Below, piece after piece: positions 37,301 through 46,699 of a stretch of DNA of 64,000 nucleotides. Position 1 is the stretch's first letter. Each line of letters opens with the position of its first letter. The position numbers and the translations under genes were made by a program. Source of the DNA: Legionella sp. (lineage in GTDB: Bacteria; Pseudomonadota; Gammaproteobacteria; Legionellales; Legionellaceae); contig JAFKHV010000007.1 in NCBI GenBank assembly GCA_017306715.1, positions 79,031-143,030 of the forward strand. The letters are read 5' to 3'. The notes beneath the pieces are model-generated. The model searched no databases. It worked only from the letters and a program-made list of their open reading frames with translations, and was not told the origin of the DNA.

Positions 37301-38245
37301 ATGAAAAAGCAGGCACTGTTTATTTCTCTATTGCTAGGGCAATCTCTTGCTTGTGCCGAACCACTACAATCTGTTGCTACAGATAATGGCCTGGTTACTG
37401 CTACGGGCGTTTATGCGTATAACGATTTCAAATTTGATTCTACTGCAGGGGATCGGTTTAATCGTTATAAAGGACACATGAATTTTTATAGCGTGGGTGG
37501 CAATAATGTAAAATTAAACCAGTACCTCTCCGGAGGGTTATTTGTTTATTGGATTGATACCAGTTTTGTTTCCCAACTTCTATTGCCCTCTTTGCCGTTA
37601 ACAACAGCGAATCAATCGATTTCAAACAACAGTATTTATGCTCACGTGCTTGCAAATGTTAAATCATCTTTTTTCATCGATGCAGCGGGGGGATGGGGAA
37701 GAAATTCGGGACGTTATACCACATCATTTACGACAAATACCTTACAACAGGGCTTTGCTAGGACAAGTGGGGATACGTGGTTTGTCAGTGGTGCTGCGTT
37801 ATATAATACGCAATGGAAGCAATTGAGCATCAGTGCCAATGCGGGTATATTATATACCGAGGTAATGCAAAATCCCTATTCACTAAGCTATGCCGCCATG
37901 ACCATTAACACGCCACCGCAGTATGTGCGGCGTTTACAGACCAATGCGACCTATATCCTTGAGAATTTAGAAGTAGGTTACCAAATGTCGCCTATGTTCC
38001 AGCCTTTTATTAATGGAGGCTTGGTGCAAGTTGCTGATTTTAACACCAGTCAACGAGTCATCGGTATTGATGTAATCGGTCCCGTACCTGCGGTAAACCT
38101 GGATATGAATGGCTATAAAATTGGTGGCGGTTTAGGTATAAATTACAAGCAATATGCCCTACGTTTAGAGGAACAGTATTTCCAAAGAGGTGGCGCATAC
38201 AGTAGTAATCAAATGACCTTAACGCTACGTGCGAATTTTTCTTAA
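37301..38245 (+). CDS. Outer-membrane beta-barrel protein
   Basis: The frame is open from 37205, inside the FecR gene. ATG 37301 (GGAG five bases upstream) starts the signal peptide MKKQALFISLLLGQSLACA; ATG 37286 with AGGA is an alternative. The mature 295 residues alternate strands and turns with the GGG(L/I)GINYKQYALRLEEQYF pattern near the end and a terminal aromatic strand (MTLTLRANFS), as in outer-membrane or autotransporter-type barrels. Strands such as SFFIDAAGGWGRNSGRY and WFVSGAALYNTQWKQLSI support this. It follows the FecR gene by 55 bases and is likely co-expressed. Function unknown. Confidence 0.78.
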   Translation: MKKQALFISLLLGQSLACAEPLQSVATDNGLVTATGVYAYNDFKFDSTAGDRFNRYKGHMNFYSVGGNNVKLNQYLSGGLFVYWIDTSFVSQLLLPSLPLTTANQSISNNSIYAHVLANVKSSFFIDAAGGWGRNSGRYTTSFTTNTLQQGFARTSGDTWFVSGAALYNTQWKQLSISANAGILYTEVMQNPYSLSYAAMTINTPPQYVRRLQTNATYILENLEVGYQMSPMFQPFINGGLVQVADFNTSQRVIGIDVIGPVPAVNLDMNGYKIGGGLGINYKQYALRLEEQYFQRGGAYSSNQMTLTLRANFS

Positions 38246-38271
38246 TTTAAATTCAGTTGGATAATCCAGTA

Positions 38272-38303
38272 TATGCCTTTCGACAGTATTTTTGAGAGGC
38301 ATA
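38272..38303. terminator. Possible terminator hairpin
   Basis: TATGCCT (38272-38278) pairs with AGGCATA (38297-38303) around an 18-base loop between two convergent genes. The stem is short, so support is modest. Confidence 0.35.
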
Positions 38304-38338
38304 AAATTTCGTAAAAGATTGGGTGGTTTTGAATTAAG

Positions 38339-40693
38339 CTACCATTTTTTTGGGGAATGTGGATGATCCATTGATCCCTCAGAAGTTGTTTCCTCCTCCG
38401 AAAAAAAAGAATAAGTTTGAACTGGACTGTTGTTATTAGTCGTTTGATCGGCCAAGTCCGTTAACTGAGACTCTAAATATTTATCAATCTCAGCATCAAT
38501 ATTAATATCGTTATCGAACTCTTGATTAGAATCCATTTCATCTGTTTCTGGCAGAATCGGCAACCCCTTTAAATCAGAAGGTATACGGGCATATTTCTCG
38601 GGAAATTCTGTAGTTAAAATATCGATATAAGCACCATAATTATCAATCACAATTCCCTTAGAATTAATGTGTAATCCATAACCCTCGAGTGTTTCACCTG
38701 TTTCTTGAGCAAGTTCTCTTATTTTCTTTTCAATATTAGTAAGTCTACTAGCAACCATTTTTATTTGAGGTGTAGAATCACATTTTAAAAAGACATGCTC
38801 GGTATTTGCGATTTGAAAATATCGTTCTGGTTCAACGCTAACATCTTTAAAGTCCAGATTGGTCAGCGCAACTTTGTATAGGTTATGAGAAGGGAGTAAC
38901 TGCTTAAATAATGATTCCTCAATCTTGATTGCTTTTAGATTACCATAACCGCGCACTGTTCCTTCAAGTTTGTGATTTTTTTTAATATGATTGATGTGAG
39001 CTACTTTATGTTTAATTGTGTGGATACTACAAGCGTAAGAAAAAAAATAATATAGATAAGTTTTGTCATTGTCCTTAATAAGGTACCACGTATCATTTAG
39101 GATCTGGGTATTAAATATTCCCTTTCCGATATCCGTCATATTTTCAGATTGGTTATTAATAATGTTCTTATATCTAATTAGCGCATCTGAATAAAAGGAA
39201 ATATGCACAATTTGCTTCGGAGTATAGTTTTTTGCAATTAATTCGTGTGCGTGTTCACTTACAAAGCGAAAGATCTTATTGCTTGTACGCATTAGAGAAA
39301 GAATGTTTTCCGAAGAAAATCCATTTAAGGAAAAATTATCCGACTCTGCAGCCAAGAGCTTTAGACTTGTTGCGCCGGATTCACGCGCAGCTATTTTCGC
39401 AAGCTGCTCATGAGTAAAAAATTTAATTAGCTGAGGATGGAGATAGGTTAGCGCTCGGGTATTTTTTTCATAGTTTTTTTGGGACATAATTTTATCGATT
39501 TGTGAGCTGGTATAACCCATCGTTTGTAGTAGAGCAAAATGAGTAGGATAGAAGTCTAATTCGCCATCCTGTAGGGTCCGATTTAGTGTGTTAATTTCAT
39601 CTAAATCAGCAGGGTCATCGAAATAAAGAGAGTCATTAAGGATTTCTGGATTAGCAACTTTTCGAACAGGAACATTGTCTCGAATTCTTTTTTCATTAAT
39701 GACAGGGGTAAATATATTCGTTTTCAATGCAATTTTTATTATTTCTTCTGGTGTGGAGTACTCTATAAGCAACTCGTCAAGATGCTCGCAGATATATAAA
39801 ATAACATTATAGCCTGCAGGTAATAAAGCAAGGATGTGTTTAGGAGAGAATCCAGAATCAGAAAATTTACTGATGTGCTGACCTAAAATTTTTAGTTTGG
39901 AGGCTCCACCCGGTTTTTCTCCTATCTTAACAATTTGATTAAGTTCAAATTGATACTTAAGTAATTGTTGATATGAATTCAAAAATGCTTCCAAAGTTGC
40001 GCTGCTAAACTTTAATAATTTCGTAATCTGCTCTGGCAAGATAATAGGAAGTAGCTGATGTTGATGCTGAAGTATGGCATTGATATTGTGATAAGAATTT
40101 TTGTGAAGGATAATTTTATCGATTTCTATATTGTTAAAGCCCAAATTATTCAAAAATGAAAAGTTGCTCAAATAAAAATCTAATTGAACTTGATACTTGA
40201 TTAAATTCTTCTTCTTGTTCTCATCTAAATTGGAGTTATTTATTTGATCTATATGCTCTTGGCTGAATGTATTTACAAGTTTAATGCGTTTAAAGTTATT
40301 CTTTTCTAAAGACCAATCAGGATTTTTTCGTTTTTTATATTGGAAAAAACTCTGTGGAGAATCACTTGGCGTGATTAAGTTTAAATTTTCGGCTAAAGGT
40401 TCTAAAACGATTAAAAGCTGATTTCCAACATGATCCCCCATTCCTATTTTTATTTGTTCATTAATATTGGTGATCCAGGTTTTTAAAAAAAGCCCTATGA
40501 GTTCCTTTGATAAATTAGACGATGTTATATTAGATACAATATTTCGAAGTAATGGATGGTACGCTTCTTCTTCTAAGTGGCTTAAATTAATTTTGTTATC
40601 AATGATCTCGTCAATTAATTGAGTTAGAGATTCTTCACTTTCGAAAGAATTGAGTATTTTTTGAGTTAACTGAGATATGATCACTATTTCCAC
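38339..40693 (-). CDS. Helical-repeat protein with TALE/BAT-like repeats and NLS-like motif, candidate nuclear effector
   Basis: The 784-residue protein has no signal peptide. Two blocks of degenerate 30-33-residue helical repeats occur at about 186-325 (starts at 186, 218, 249, 282, 312) and 394-500 (starts at 394, 426, 459, 490). The consensus [FY]-S-x-x-x-I-x-K-I-x(4)-G-A-x-x-L-x-x-L resembles BAT/TALE DNA-binding repeats; the best units read QIVKIGEKPGGASKLKIL and QLAKIAARESGATSLKLL. A basic cluster KKRK (120-123) with KRIK (135-138) looks like a bipartite nuclear localisation signal. The tail is acidic and ends SEEETTSEGSMDHPHSPKKW, fitting a Dot/Icm export signal. The gene is visibly AT-rich. 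DNA binding and export are inferences; general helical repeats for protein binding are the alternative. Confidence 0.7.
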   Translation of the reverse strand: MEIVIISQLTQKILNSFESEESLTQLIDEIIDNKINLSHLEEEAYHPLLRNIVSNITSSNLSKELIGLFLKTWITNINEQIKIGMGDHVGNQLLIVLEPLAENLNLITPSDSPQSFFQYKKRKNPDWSLEKNNFKRIKLVNTFSQEHIDQINNSNLDENKKKNLIKYQVQLDFYLSNFSFLNNLGFNNIEIDKIILHKNSYHNINAILQHQHQLLPIILPEQITKLLKFSSATLEAFLNSYQQLLKYQFELNQIVKIGEKPGGASKLKILGQHISKFSDSGFSPKHILALLPAGYNVILYICEHLDELLIEYSTPEEIIKIALKTNIFTPVINEKRIRDNVPVRKVANPEILNDSLYFDDPADLDEINTLNRTLQDGELDFYPTHFALLQTMGYTSSQIDKIMSQKNYEKNTRALTYLHPQLIKFFTHEQLAKIAARESGATSLKLLAAESDNFSLNGFSSENILSLMRTSNKIFRFVSEHAHELIAKNYTPKQIVHISFYSDALIRYKNIINNQSENMTDIGKGIFNTQILNDTWYLIKDNDKTYLYYFFSYACSIHTIKHKVAHINHIKKNHKLEGTVRGYGNLKAIKIEESLFKQLLPSHNLYKVALTNLDFKDVSVEPERYFQIANTEHVFLKCDSTPQIKMVASRLTNIEKKIRELAQETGETLEGYGLHINSKGIVIDNYGAYIDILTTEFPEKYARIPSDLKGLPILPETDEMDSNQEFDNDINIDAEIDKYLESQLTDLADQTTNNNSPVQTYSFFSEEETTSEGSMDHPHSPKKW

Positions 40694-40840
40694 ATATAGA
40701 TTTTAAATTATGACAAATGACCAGTATTATTGCAATTAATCTAAAAAAATCAGAATGCTTCTACATGTGAATCCATTGCAAGGAGAGCGATGGTAAAATG
40801 TCCGACGTGAGCAATTAACTATAAAATTACGAATCAGAAA

Positions 40841-40856
40841 CCCCCATTTAAGGGGG
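40841..40856 (-). terminator. Short GC hairpin after SulP-carbonic anhydrase gene
   Basis: CCCCC (40841-40845) pairs with GGGGG (40852-40856) around ATTTAA, 10 bases beyond the minus-strand stop at 40867. Only a short T-run follows. Confidence 0.5.
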
Positions 40857-40866
40857 CAGGGGTATC

Positions 40867-43176
40867 TTAGGAGTAAATTTTCGCTTCTTTTAGCACCTTA
40901 ACTACTTTCTCAGCTAATTCTTGGCTGCGCTCGCCTTGAAGGAGACCTAACTCACGCTCATAATTACGATAATGCACGGAGCCACTATGAACATCGTATA
41001 AACCCCCGACTACAGCAATGTCCTCTTTTACGATCATATCATGGAGAAGACTACTCTTTTCGTAGATTGAATACATAGTATTTGCAACGTTGAGTTCAGT
41101 AACGTGATTAAGAAAAGAAGTGTTTTTGCTATTACGTTCATTGACAGTTTCATTTTCTGCGTTAATCGCTGGCTGAATTTTGTCAAGAAGTTGGGTGATA
41201 TGACCCTTCTCCACACCGTCACATGCCGATTGAATCGCTCCGCAGCGCGTATGACCCAAGACGACTATGAGCTTTACACCGACTACGCCACACGCATATT
41301 CAATACTGGCTAAAATATCATCGTTTACAACATTCCCTGCCACACGAACGCAAAATATATCGCCAAAAGTCATATCAAATATCGTTTCAACGGGTACTCG
41401 TGAATCGATACATCCCAACACAATGGCAATGGGATGTTGCGCTTGGGCAGTATTTTTTACATCCTGATGATTCATCCGGTGGATGCGCACATCATTCAAA
41501 AAGCGTTGATTTCCTTCGTGTAGAATATTCAGTACTTGTGCGGGAGATAAATTGGTTTGTACATCATAGGTAGTAACATTGATAAAATCGATGTAGTTAT
41601 GTATTTTATAACTCTCCTTAAAACCAATCATATTTAATGCGATTTTTTTCTGTGGTGCTTGTTCTTCCTGAAACTCTCGAAGAAGCTCCGTAATTTCTTT
41701 ATCAATATATTGACTATATCGCGCATCGATAATTAATTGTGATTCTGGAGGAATTGTATCTAGTTCAGCAACTAAAGAAGCTTTATTTAAAAATGTAAGT
41801 TGTTGTGGGAGTACCAAGCGGTTAGTCACACCATTAGGATAGTTTTCTTTAATGATGTTCAGGCGTGATTGGCTATTAGATTTTAAGATGTAAAAAAGAC
41901 TAATCCCCAAGCCAATTAAAATACCAGCTAATAGGTTGAATATAATGATGGCGATAATTGTGCTAATAAACGGAATAAACCGATCCATTCCTTGGGCATA
42001 AATTGATTGATAAATTTTAGGCTTATTGAGCTTATATCCGGTATAAATTAAAATCGCCGCTAAGGATGATAATGGAATTTTATTTAATGCTGAAGGGATT
42101 AGGATCACCGCCAGAGCTATAAATAGTCCGTGCAAAATGGTGGATACTTTAGTTCGCGAGCCTGCTTGAATATTAATCGAGGTACGGATGATCACGGAAG
42201 TTATCGGTATACCACCAATTAAGCCTGCAGCCAAATTGCCTACGCCCTGAGCAACTAATTCTCGGTTGTTGGGTGCATGTCGTTTTAATTTATCAAGTCG
42301 TTCCGCGGCTTTTATATTGAGCAATGTTTCAAGTGAAGCAACAAAGGCAATGATGAGCGCGTAAATATAAACTTTAGGGTTGGTCCAGGCACTCCACTGT
42401 GGGAATTGGATGCTTCCAAGTAAGTCTTTAAAGTTATCTGTTTCTGGAATGTTTACTAGTTTTGGCGAGTCTTGAATTAATCCAGAACTAGTTCCTATAT
42501 ATATTTCATTGAGGACAACGCCGAGAATAACCACCAATATTGGCGCAGGAATATCTTTAAGATAGCGGTTATTCGTGTGATCAAAGTATATTAAGAGCGT
42601 GAAGGATAATAAGGTAATAATCAATGCACCGAGATTGATATGTTGTAAAATTCCTAATAGTGGACTTAAGGTAATAACGTCCGTGGTCTCCAGAAGATGA
42701 TTTCTGAGTTCATTAAAGTCGGCTGAATGAGTAAAAGCTAAAGGTAATTGTTTGATGATGAGCAAAATGCCAATAGCGCACAACAGACCCTGGACTACGT
42801 TAGAAGGAACATAATCTGCAATAAAGCCTGCACGTAATCCACCAATAGCGATTTGTATAAACCCTGCTAAAACAAGCGCTAATAAGAAGGTATTAAAATC
42901 GCCTAATTGCGTAATTGCTGTGAGCACTACAGCAGCCATTCCAGCTGCCGGACCACTGACGCTTACCGCAGACCCACTTAATATACCAACGATGATGCCC
43001 CCAATGACACCACTTAATATTCCAGAAAACAATGGGGCACCAGAGGCAAGAGCGATACCAAGACATAGAGGAATAGCAACAAGAAAGACGACGATTGCGG
43101 CGACAAAATCATATTTTAGATAGCGTCGGGAATAAATTTTCAAAAGTCGCGGGTCTAGAGGGCGTTCATATGGCAT
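40867..43176 (-). CDS. SulP-family bicarbonate/anion transporter fused to beta-carbonic anhydrase
   Basis: The 769-residue protein joins three modules. Residues about 20-435 are the SulP transporter with 10-12 membrane segments, including GLYSGILSG-like APLFSGILSGVIGGIIVG and VSVSGPAAGM near 71-80. Residues about 450-535 look like a degenerate STAS domain. Residues about 540-765 are a beta-carbonic anhydrase with zinc ligands Cys589, Asp591 (dyad with Arg593), His642 and Cys645 in GCIDSR and GHTRCGA. Such fusions probably couple HCO3- transport to CO2/HCO3- interconversion at the inner face of the inner membrane. All zinc ligands are present, so the enzyme part should be active. Direction of transport is unknown. 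Confidence 0.92.
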   Translation of the reverse strand: MPYERPLDPRLLKIYSRRYLKYDFVAAIVVFLVAIPLCLGIALASGAPLFSGILSGVIGGIIVGILSGSAVSVSGPAAGMAAVVLTAITQLGDFNTFLLALVLAGFIQIAIGGLRAGFIADYVPSNVVQGLLCAIGILLIIKQLPLAFTHSADFNELRNHLLETTDVITLSPLLGILQHINLGALIITLLSFTLLIYFDHTNNRYLKDIPAPILVVILGVVLNEIYIGTSSGLIQDSPKLVNIPETDNFKDLLGSIQFPQWSAWTNPKVYIYALIIAFVASLETLLNIKAAERLDKLKRHAPNNRELVAQGVGNLAAGLIGGIPITSVIIRTSINIQAGSRTKVSTILHGLFIALAVILIPSALNKIPLSSLAAILIYTGYKLNKPKIYQSIYAQGMDRFIPFISTIIAIIIFNLLAGILIGLGISLFYILKSNSQSRLNIIKENYPNGVTNRLVLPQQLTFLNKASLVAELDTIPPESQLIIDARYSQYIDKEITELLREFQEEQAPQKKIALNMIGFKESYKIHNYIDFINVTTYDVQTNLSPAQVLNILHEGNQRFLNDVRIHRMNHQDVKNTAQAQHPIAIVLGCIDSRVPVETIFDMTFGDIFCVRVAGNVVNDDILASIEYACGVVGVKLIVVLGHTRCGAIQSACDGVEKGHITQLLDKIQPAINAENETVNERNSKNTSFLNHVTELNVANTMYSIYEKSSLLHDMIVKEDIAVVGGLYDVHSGSVHYRNYERELGLLQGERSQELAEKVVKVLKEAKIYS

Positions 43177-43518
43177 ATTTAATTCCTGTTAAATCTGAAT
43201 AGATATCAATCCTACTTATTCCGGTACATAAACACAGAATAAGCTGATAATTTTACTGATTTTAGACTAAATTGTTTCGTTCCAAAACTGTAAATATTTC
43301 TCATACGTATTATTGATGTAACGATTACGTAAAGCGGGGTATTTTTCACATAATGAATAAATATTGTCAATAGTAATTATTTAAAACTGAATGTATAAAT
43401 CTTACAGTAATTTAATAATTTATATCAATTGGTATGAAAATAAAACGATATGATTGCAGGTGATTCATCTGCAATCATGATAACTCAAGATTGGAACACT
43501 ACGATCGCTCTAACTGCT
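43177..43518. other. 342-base AT-rich intergenic region
   Basis: It lies between the start of the SulP-carbonic anhydrase gene and the stop of ttcA, both minus-strand, and must hold the promoter of the former. Apart from the hairpin at 43450-43478 I see no ORF, RNA or clear promoter box. Confidence 0.6.
43450..43478 (-). terminator. 10-bp hairpin after ttcA
   Basis: ATGATTGCAG (43450-43459) pairs perfectly with CTGCAATCAT (43469-43478) around a 9-base loop, 40 bases beyond the ttcA stop. The following minus-strand sequence is T-rich (TCGTTTTATTTTC). Confidence 0.65.
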
Positions 43519-44370
43519 TTAATCAATCTCTATCGTGTCTGCGAATTCTTCTTCTGCGAATAGTACTTGATTGGGGGAGGGGGCTGTTGGAAGTATCAGA
43601 TCTTGTTCTAAATTTCTAAAATTCCAAAAATCTTGGTCCATTAATTGACTTGGCTTAATACTCTGCATGGCATGAAGAATATTACTTGGAACTTTAGGAT
43701 TTTCCAGGGCTAGTTGGTCAATCAAATGCGCTACTTTTTTGCGCATTAAATTTTCCTGGGAGCCACAAAGATTGCAAGGAATAATAGGGAATGCTTTTTC
43801 TGCAGCGAATTTAATAATATCCTTTTCTTGAACATAACATAGAGGGCGAATAACAATATTTTTCTTATCGTCACTTAATAATTTTGGAGGCATTGAACGC
43901 ACATTACCATTATAAAGAATGGACATCATCAGAGTACGAATGAGATCATCGCGATGATGACCTAATGCAATTTTAGTAAAGCCATGCTCTTCAGCATATC
44001 GGTAAATTATTCCGCGGCGTAGGCGCGAACACAAAGAACAATAGGTTTTTCCTTCGGGTACCTTCTCTTTAACAATACTGTAAGTATCACGAGTCAAAAT
44101 TTCATGTTGAATATCTTGCTCAGCTAACCAATTACGTAATACGGAATCATCCCAACCGGGTTGGGCTTGATCGAGGGTAAAGGAAAACAACTCGAATTTA
44201 TTACCCGAACGTCGACGTAGTTGATTTAAAATGGTAAGCAAAGTAAAGGAATCTTTACCCCCTGATAAACAAACCATCACCCGATCACCACGTTGGATCA
44301 TGTTGAAATCAGAGATTGCTTTACCAGTGTAATGCAGGAGTTTTTTTTCTGTTTGGGATGGGTTGGACAT
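43519..44370 (-). CDS. ttcA: tRNA 2-thiocytidine(32) synthetase TtcA
   Basis: The 283-residue protein has the PP-loop SGGKDS (36-41) that binds ATP, and the TtcA cysteine pairs C111-x-x-C114 (CSLC) and C199-x-x-C202 (CNLC); three of these hold the iron-sulfur cluster. TtcA thiolates cytidine 32 of certain tRNAs. The segment [23 protein letters not shown] is the family signature (quoted here in part: [14 protein letters not shown]). Length is a little short of the E. coli enzyme (311) but complete. It starts 11 bases after the TolC-like gene stop on the same strand, so the two may share a transcript. Confidence 0.95.
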   Translation of the reverse strand: MSNPSQTEKKLLHYTGKAISDFNMIQRGDRVMVCLSGGKDSFTLLTILNQLRRRSGNKFELFSFTLDQAQPGWDDSVLRNWLAEQDIQHEILTRDTYSIVKEKVPEGKTYCSLCSRLRRGIIYRYAEEHGFTKIALGHHRDDLIRTLMMSILYNGNVRSMPPKLLSDDKKNIVIRPLCYVQEKDIIKFAAEKAFPIIPCNLCGSQENLMRKKVAHLIDQLALENPKVPSNILHAMQSIKPSQLMDQDFWNFRNLEQDLILPTAPSPNQVLFAEEEFADTIEID

Positions 44371-44381
44371 GAATCAATACC

Positions 44382-45776
44382 TTATTTCTTAATCGCTGTT
44401 GCCGAGGTGGTTTTATATCCGCTTATTCTAGTTGTTTCAAGCCAAGAATTAATGAGCTGTAAATCATTCACATTAAGCGTGCCTGCGAGATATTTCAGGG
44501 TTAAAACCGAGTTGACCAAATTATATTGATCATTGGCCAATTGTTGTTGCGCTTCAAATAAACGTTGTTGGGCATTTACGACATCCACCATAGTGCGTGT
44601 TCCCACTTCAAATTGCGCCTCGGTACTTTCCAAAGAGTTTTTTTGCGAAATGACGGTTTGGCGATCGGCTTTAACTTTACTGATGCCATCCATAATTGTG
44701 TTAAACGCGATGCGGCTATTAACCGTAATATTGCGATATACTTGTTCAAATTGTTCGCTGCTACCTTGAAATTGATGTTGAGCCTGGCGAGTTTGCGAGC
44801 GCACGAGCCCCCCCTGAAAAACCGGGAAGTTGAGGGCAACACCGACATTCGATTGCCGCTGGCTTTTGGGTAAGATGGGGTTGTTGTCTGGTCGAGAGTT
44901 ACCTAAATAGTTATAGGTTTGTACCGTATTTGTTTGCAGCGCAATAGTAGGCCAATTTCCTGCGGATAGTGCTTTGACATTTTCCCGCGCCATCTCTAAA
45001 TTATAACGTGCTGCAAAAAGCTTATAGTTTTGTTTAAGGCCAGTATCAACCCAGCGGTCAGCATTAGCAGGCTCGGGTTTGACGAGCGGAATTGTGCCAT
45101 GACGAAAAGGGGATAGAAATTCATAAATATGGTTGGTTAATTTACTCAAATTTTCATATTGGTTTAACTTATTATTACGCGCAGCAATAACGGTGGCTAT
45201 AGATTGATCATAAGCTGCTTTCGCTTCATAAACAGAGGTGATTGCATCTAGGCCTACATCATAACGCTGTTGTGCTTGATCCAGCTGTCTTTTGTTCGCC
45301 CTTTTTTTGGCCTCAGCAAAGTTCAATGTATCCTGTGCATAAAGCACCTCGAAGTATGCTTTTGCAGTTCGTAAAATTAAATCCTGTGCCGCATCATTAA
45401 AATTTGCCTGCGCCGCTTTAACATAAGCTTTGGCCTGCCGAACTTTAGCCCAAGCTTCGTAGTTGAATAAAGGTTGAGACGCCGTGACTTGCCATAATAC
45501 CGAATTGTAGTATTCATCATTAACGGAAAAAATACCGCTATTTAAGTTAAATACATTTCGCGTTGCTTGGCTTGAAAGATTTACTTGCGGAAGTAATGCC
45601 GCACGCGCTTGAGGAACTGCTTCCGTATTCGCCATGTAAGTATCGTATGCATTTTTGAAGATGGGGTCATTATCAAGTGCCTGTTGATACACATCCAATA
45701 AATCTGCTCCAAAGCTTGCAGCAGAGAAAACAAAAGAAAAAAGAGTACACGTTAGTATTTTTTTCATGAATAGCAT
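44382..45776 (-). CDS. tolC: TolC-family outer-membrane efflux protein
   Basis: The 464-residue protein has a signal peptide (MKKILTCTLFSFVFSAASFG after a possible alternative ATG three codons upstream; either ATG 45776 or 45767 is possible) and two repeated OEP domains of long coiled-coil helices and strands. Family features include LLDVYQQALDNDPIFKNA at the mature N-terminus, ARAALLPQVNLSSQAT, a YNYLGNSRPDNNPILPKSQR loop, and ARTMVDVVNAQQRLFEAQQQL-like VGTRTMVDVVNAQQRL near 390-405. As a trimer it would form the outer-membrane duct for tripartite drug pumps and type I secretion. The pcm gene lies just upstream on the same strand. Confidence 0.92.
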   Translation of the reverse strand: MLFMKKILTCTLFSFVFSAASFGADLLDVYQQALDNDPIFKNAYDTYMANTEAVPQARAALLPQVNLSSQATRNVFNLNSGIFSVNDEYYNSVLWQVTASQPLFNYEAWAKVRQAKAYVKAAQANFNDAAQDLILRTAKAYFEVLYAQDTLNFAEAKKRANKRQLDQAQQRYDVGLDAITSVYEAKAAYDQSIATVIAARNNKLNQYENLSKLTNHIYEFLSPFRHGTIPLVKPEPANADRWVDTGLKQNYKLFAARYNLEMARENVKALSAGNWPTIALQTNTVQTYNYLGNSRPDNNPILPKSQRQSNVGVALNFPVFQGGLVRSQTRQAQHQFQGSSEQFEQVYRNITVNSRIAFNTIMDGISKVKADRQTVISQKNSLESTEAQFEVGTRTMVDVVNAQQRLFEAQQQLANDQYNLVNSVLTLKYLAGTLNVNDLQLINSWLETTRISGYKTTSATAIKK

Positions 45777-45879
45777 TCACCCTAAAAAGCAGAGTCCGTC
45801 ATGCTGCGGCTTTGATTTAGCAAACACAAGTAGTCATCTTGAGAAATGGTGTTCTCTGAGTACGTTTATACGATGGAAT

Positions 45880-46533
45880 TTAAAAAATAAATTCTTCAGT
45901 CTTGAGTTTGTCGATTAGCAAAGGAATTTCCGTTTCAAATAACATTGATTTATGCCAAATATTTTGATGATCTAATTGATACAAATTAGCTTTCATCGCG
46001 GGCGATACGCCTTCAATAGCGAATAATTTTCCGCCCGGTAATACTTGCAGCATTTGTGTTTCATTTAATTGTTCTGTTGCGCCGGTAAAAATTACAACAT
46101 CATAGGGTGCTTTTTCAAGCCAACCCCGGGCAGCATCACCGGTTATTAGTTCGATATTATGGCACTGATGTTGTTTTAAGTTACGTGCAGCCATAGCCGT
46201 AAATTCGGCATAATAATCCACACTGATCACGTGCTTGCATAATTTACTTAAAAGTGCAGTGAGAAAGCCCGTTCCAGTACCAACTTCCAACACAATTTCT
46301 TTTCCGGTAAGCGCTAAACTCTGGATGATTGTCCCTTCCTCAAGCGGTGTTAGCATCCGTTGTCCATGTGCTAAAGGAATTTGCATGTCGGAATAGGCAA
46401 AGTCGCGGTATTGTTCAGGTACGAATTCATGCCGCGGGATTGAGGTAAATAAGTTGAGAACGTATTCTTCCAAAACATCACCAGTTCGTAACTGCTGCTT
46501 AATCATATTTGTGCGTGCGTTTTGATAACTCAT
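45880..46533 (-). CDS. pcm: Protein-L-isoaspartate O-methyltransferase
   Basis: The 217 residues match the PIMT family: ARTNMIKQQLRTGDVL at the N-terminus, PRHEFVPEQYRDFAYSD, PLAHGQRMLTP (substrate site), SAM motif I VLEVGTGTGFLTALLS and a C-terminal LPGGKLFAIEG. The enzyme methylates isoaspartyl residues in aged proteins to start their repair. In Legionella a pcm-like gene next to tolC is familiar to me. The ribosome site before the ATG is GGTAAAGCA, which is weak; the start is set by family length. Confidence 0.93.
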   Translation of the reverse strand: MSYQNARTNMIKQQLRTGDVLEEYVLNLFTSIPRHEFVPEQYRDFAYSDMQIPLAHGQRMLTPLEEGTIIQSLALTGKEIVLEVGTGTGFLTALLSKLCKHVISVDYYAEFTAMAARNLKQHQCHNIELITGDAARGWLEKAPYDVVIFTGATEQLNETQMLQVLPGGKLFAIEGVSPAMKANLYQLDHQNIWHKSMLFETEIPLLIDKLKTEEFIF

Positions 46534-46699
46534 TGCTTTACCATACCTGATTGTGGTGTTTTAAAATTTGTCCCAATATTAACAAAAAAATAACTGTTGT
46601 GCTAAGGAATAATATGCAATTCCTTAATTTCATGGTGACTCTGTGTAAAGTTTGTTATGATTTGCGACTTTAGCTTACTTTAACAGACAGGAGACAGTC

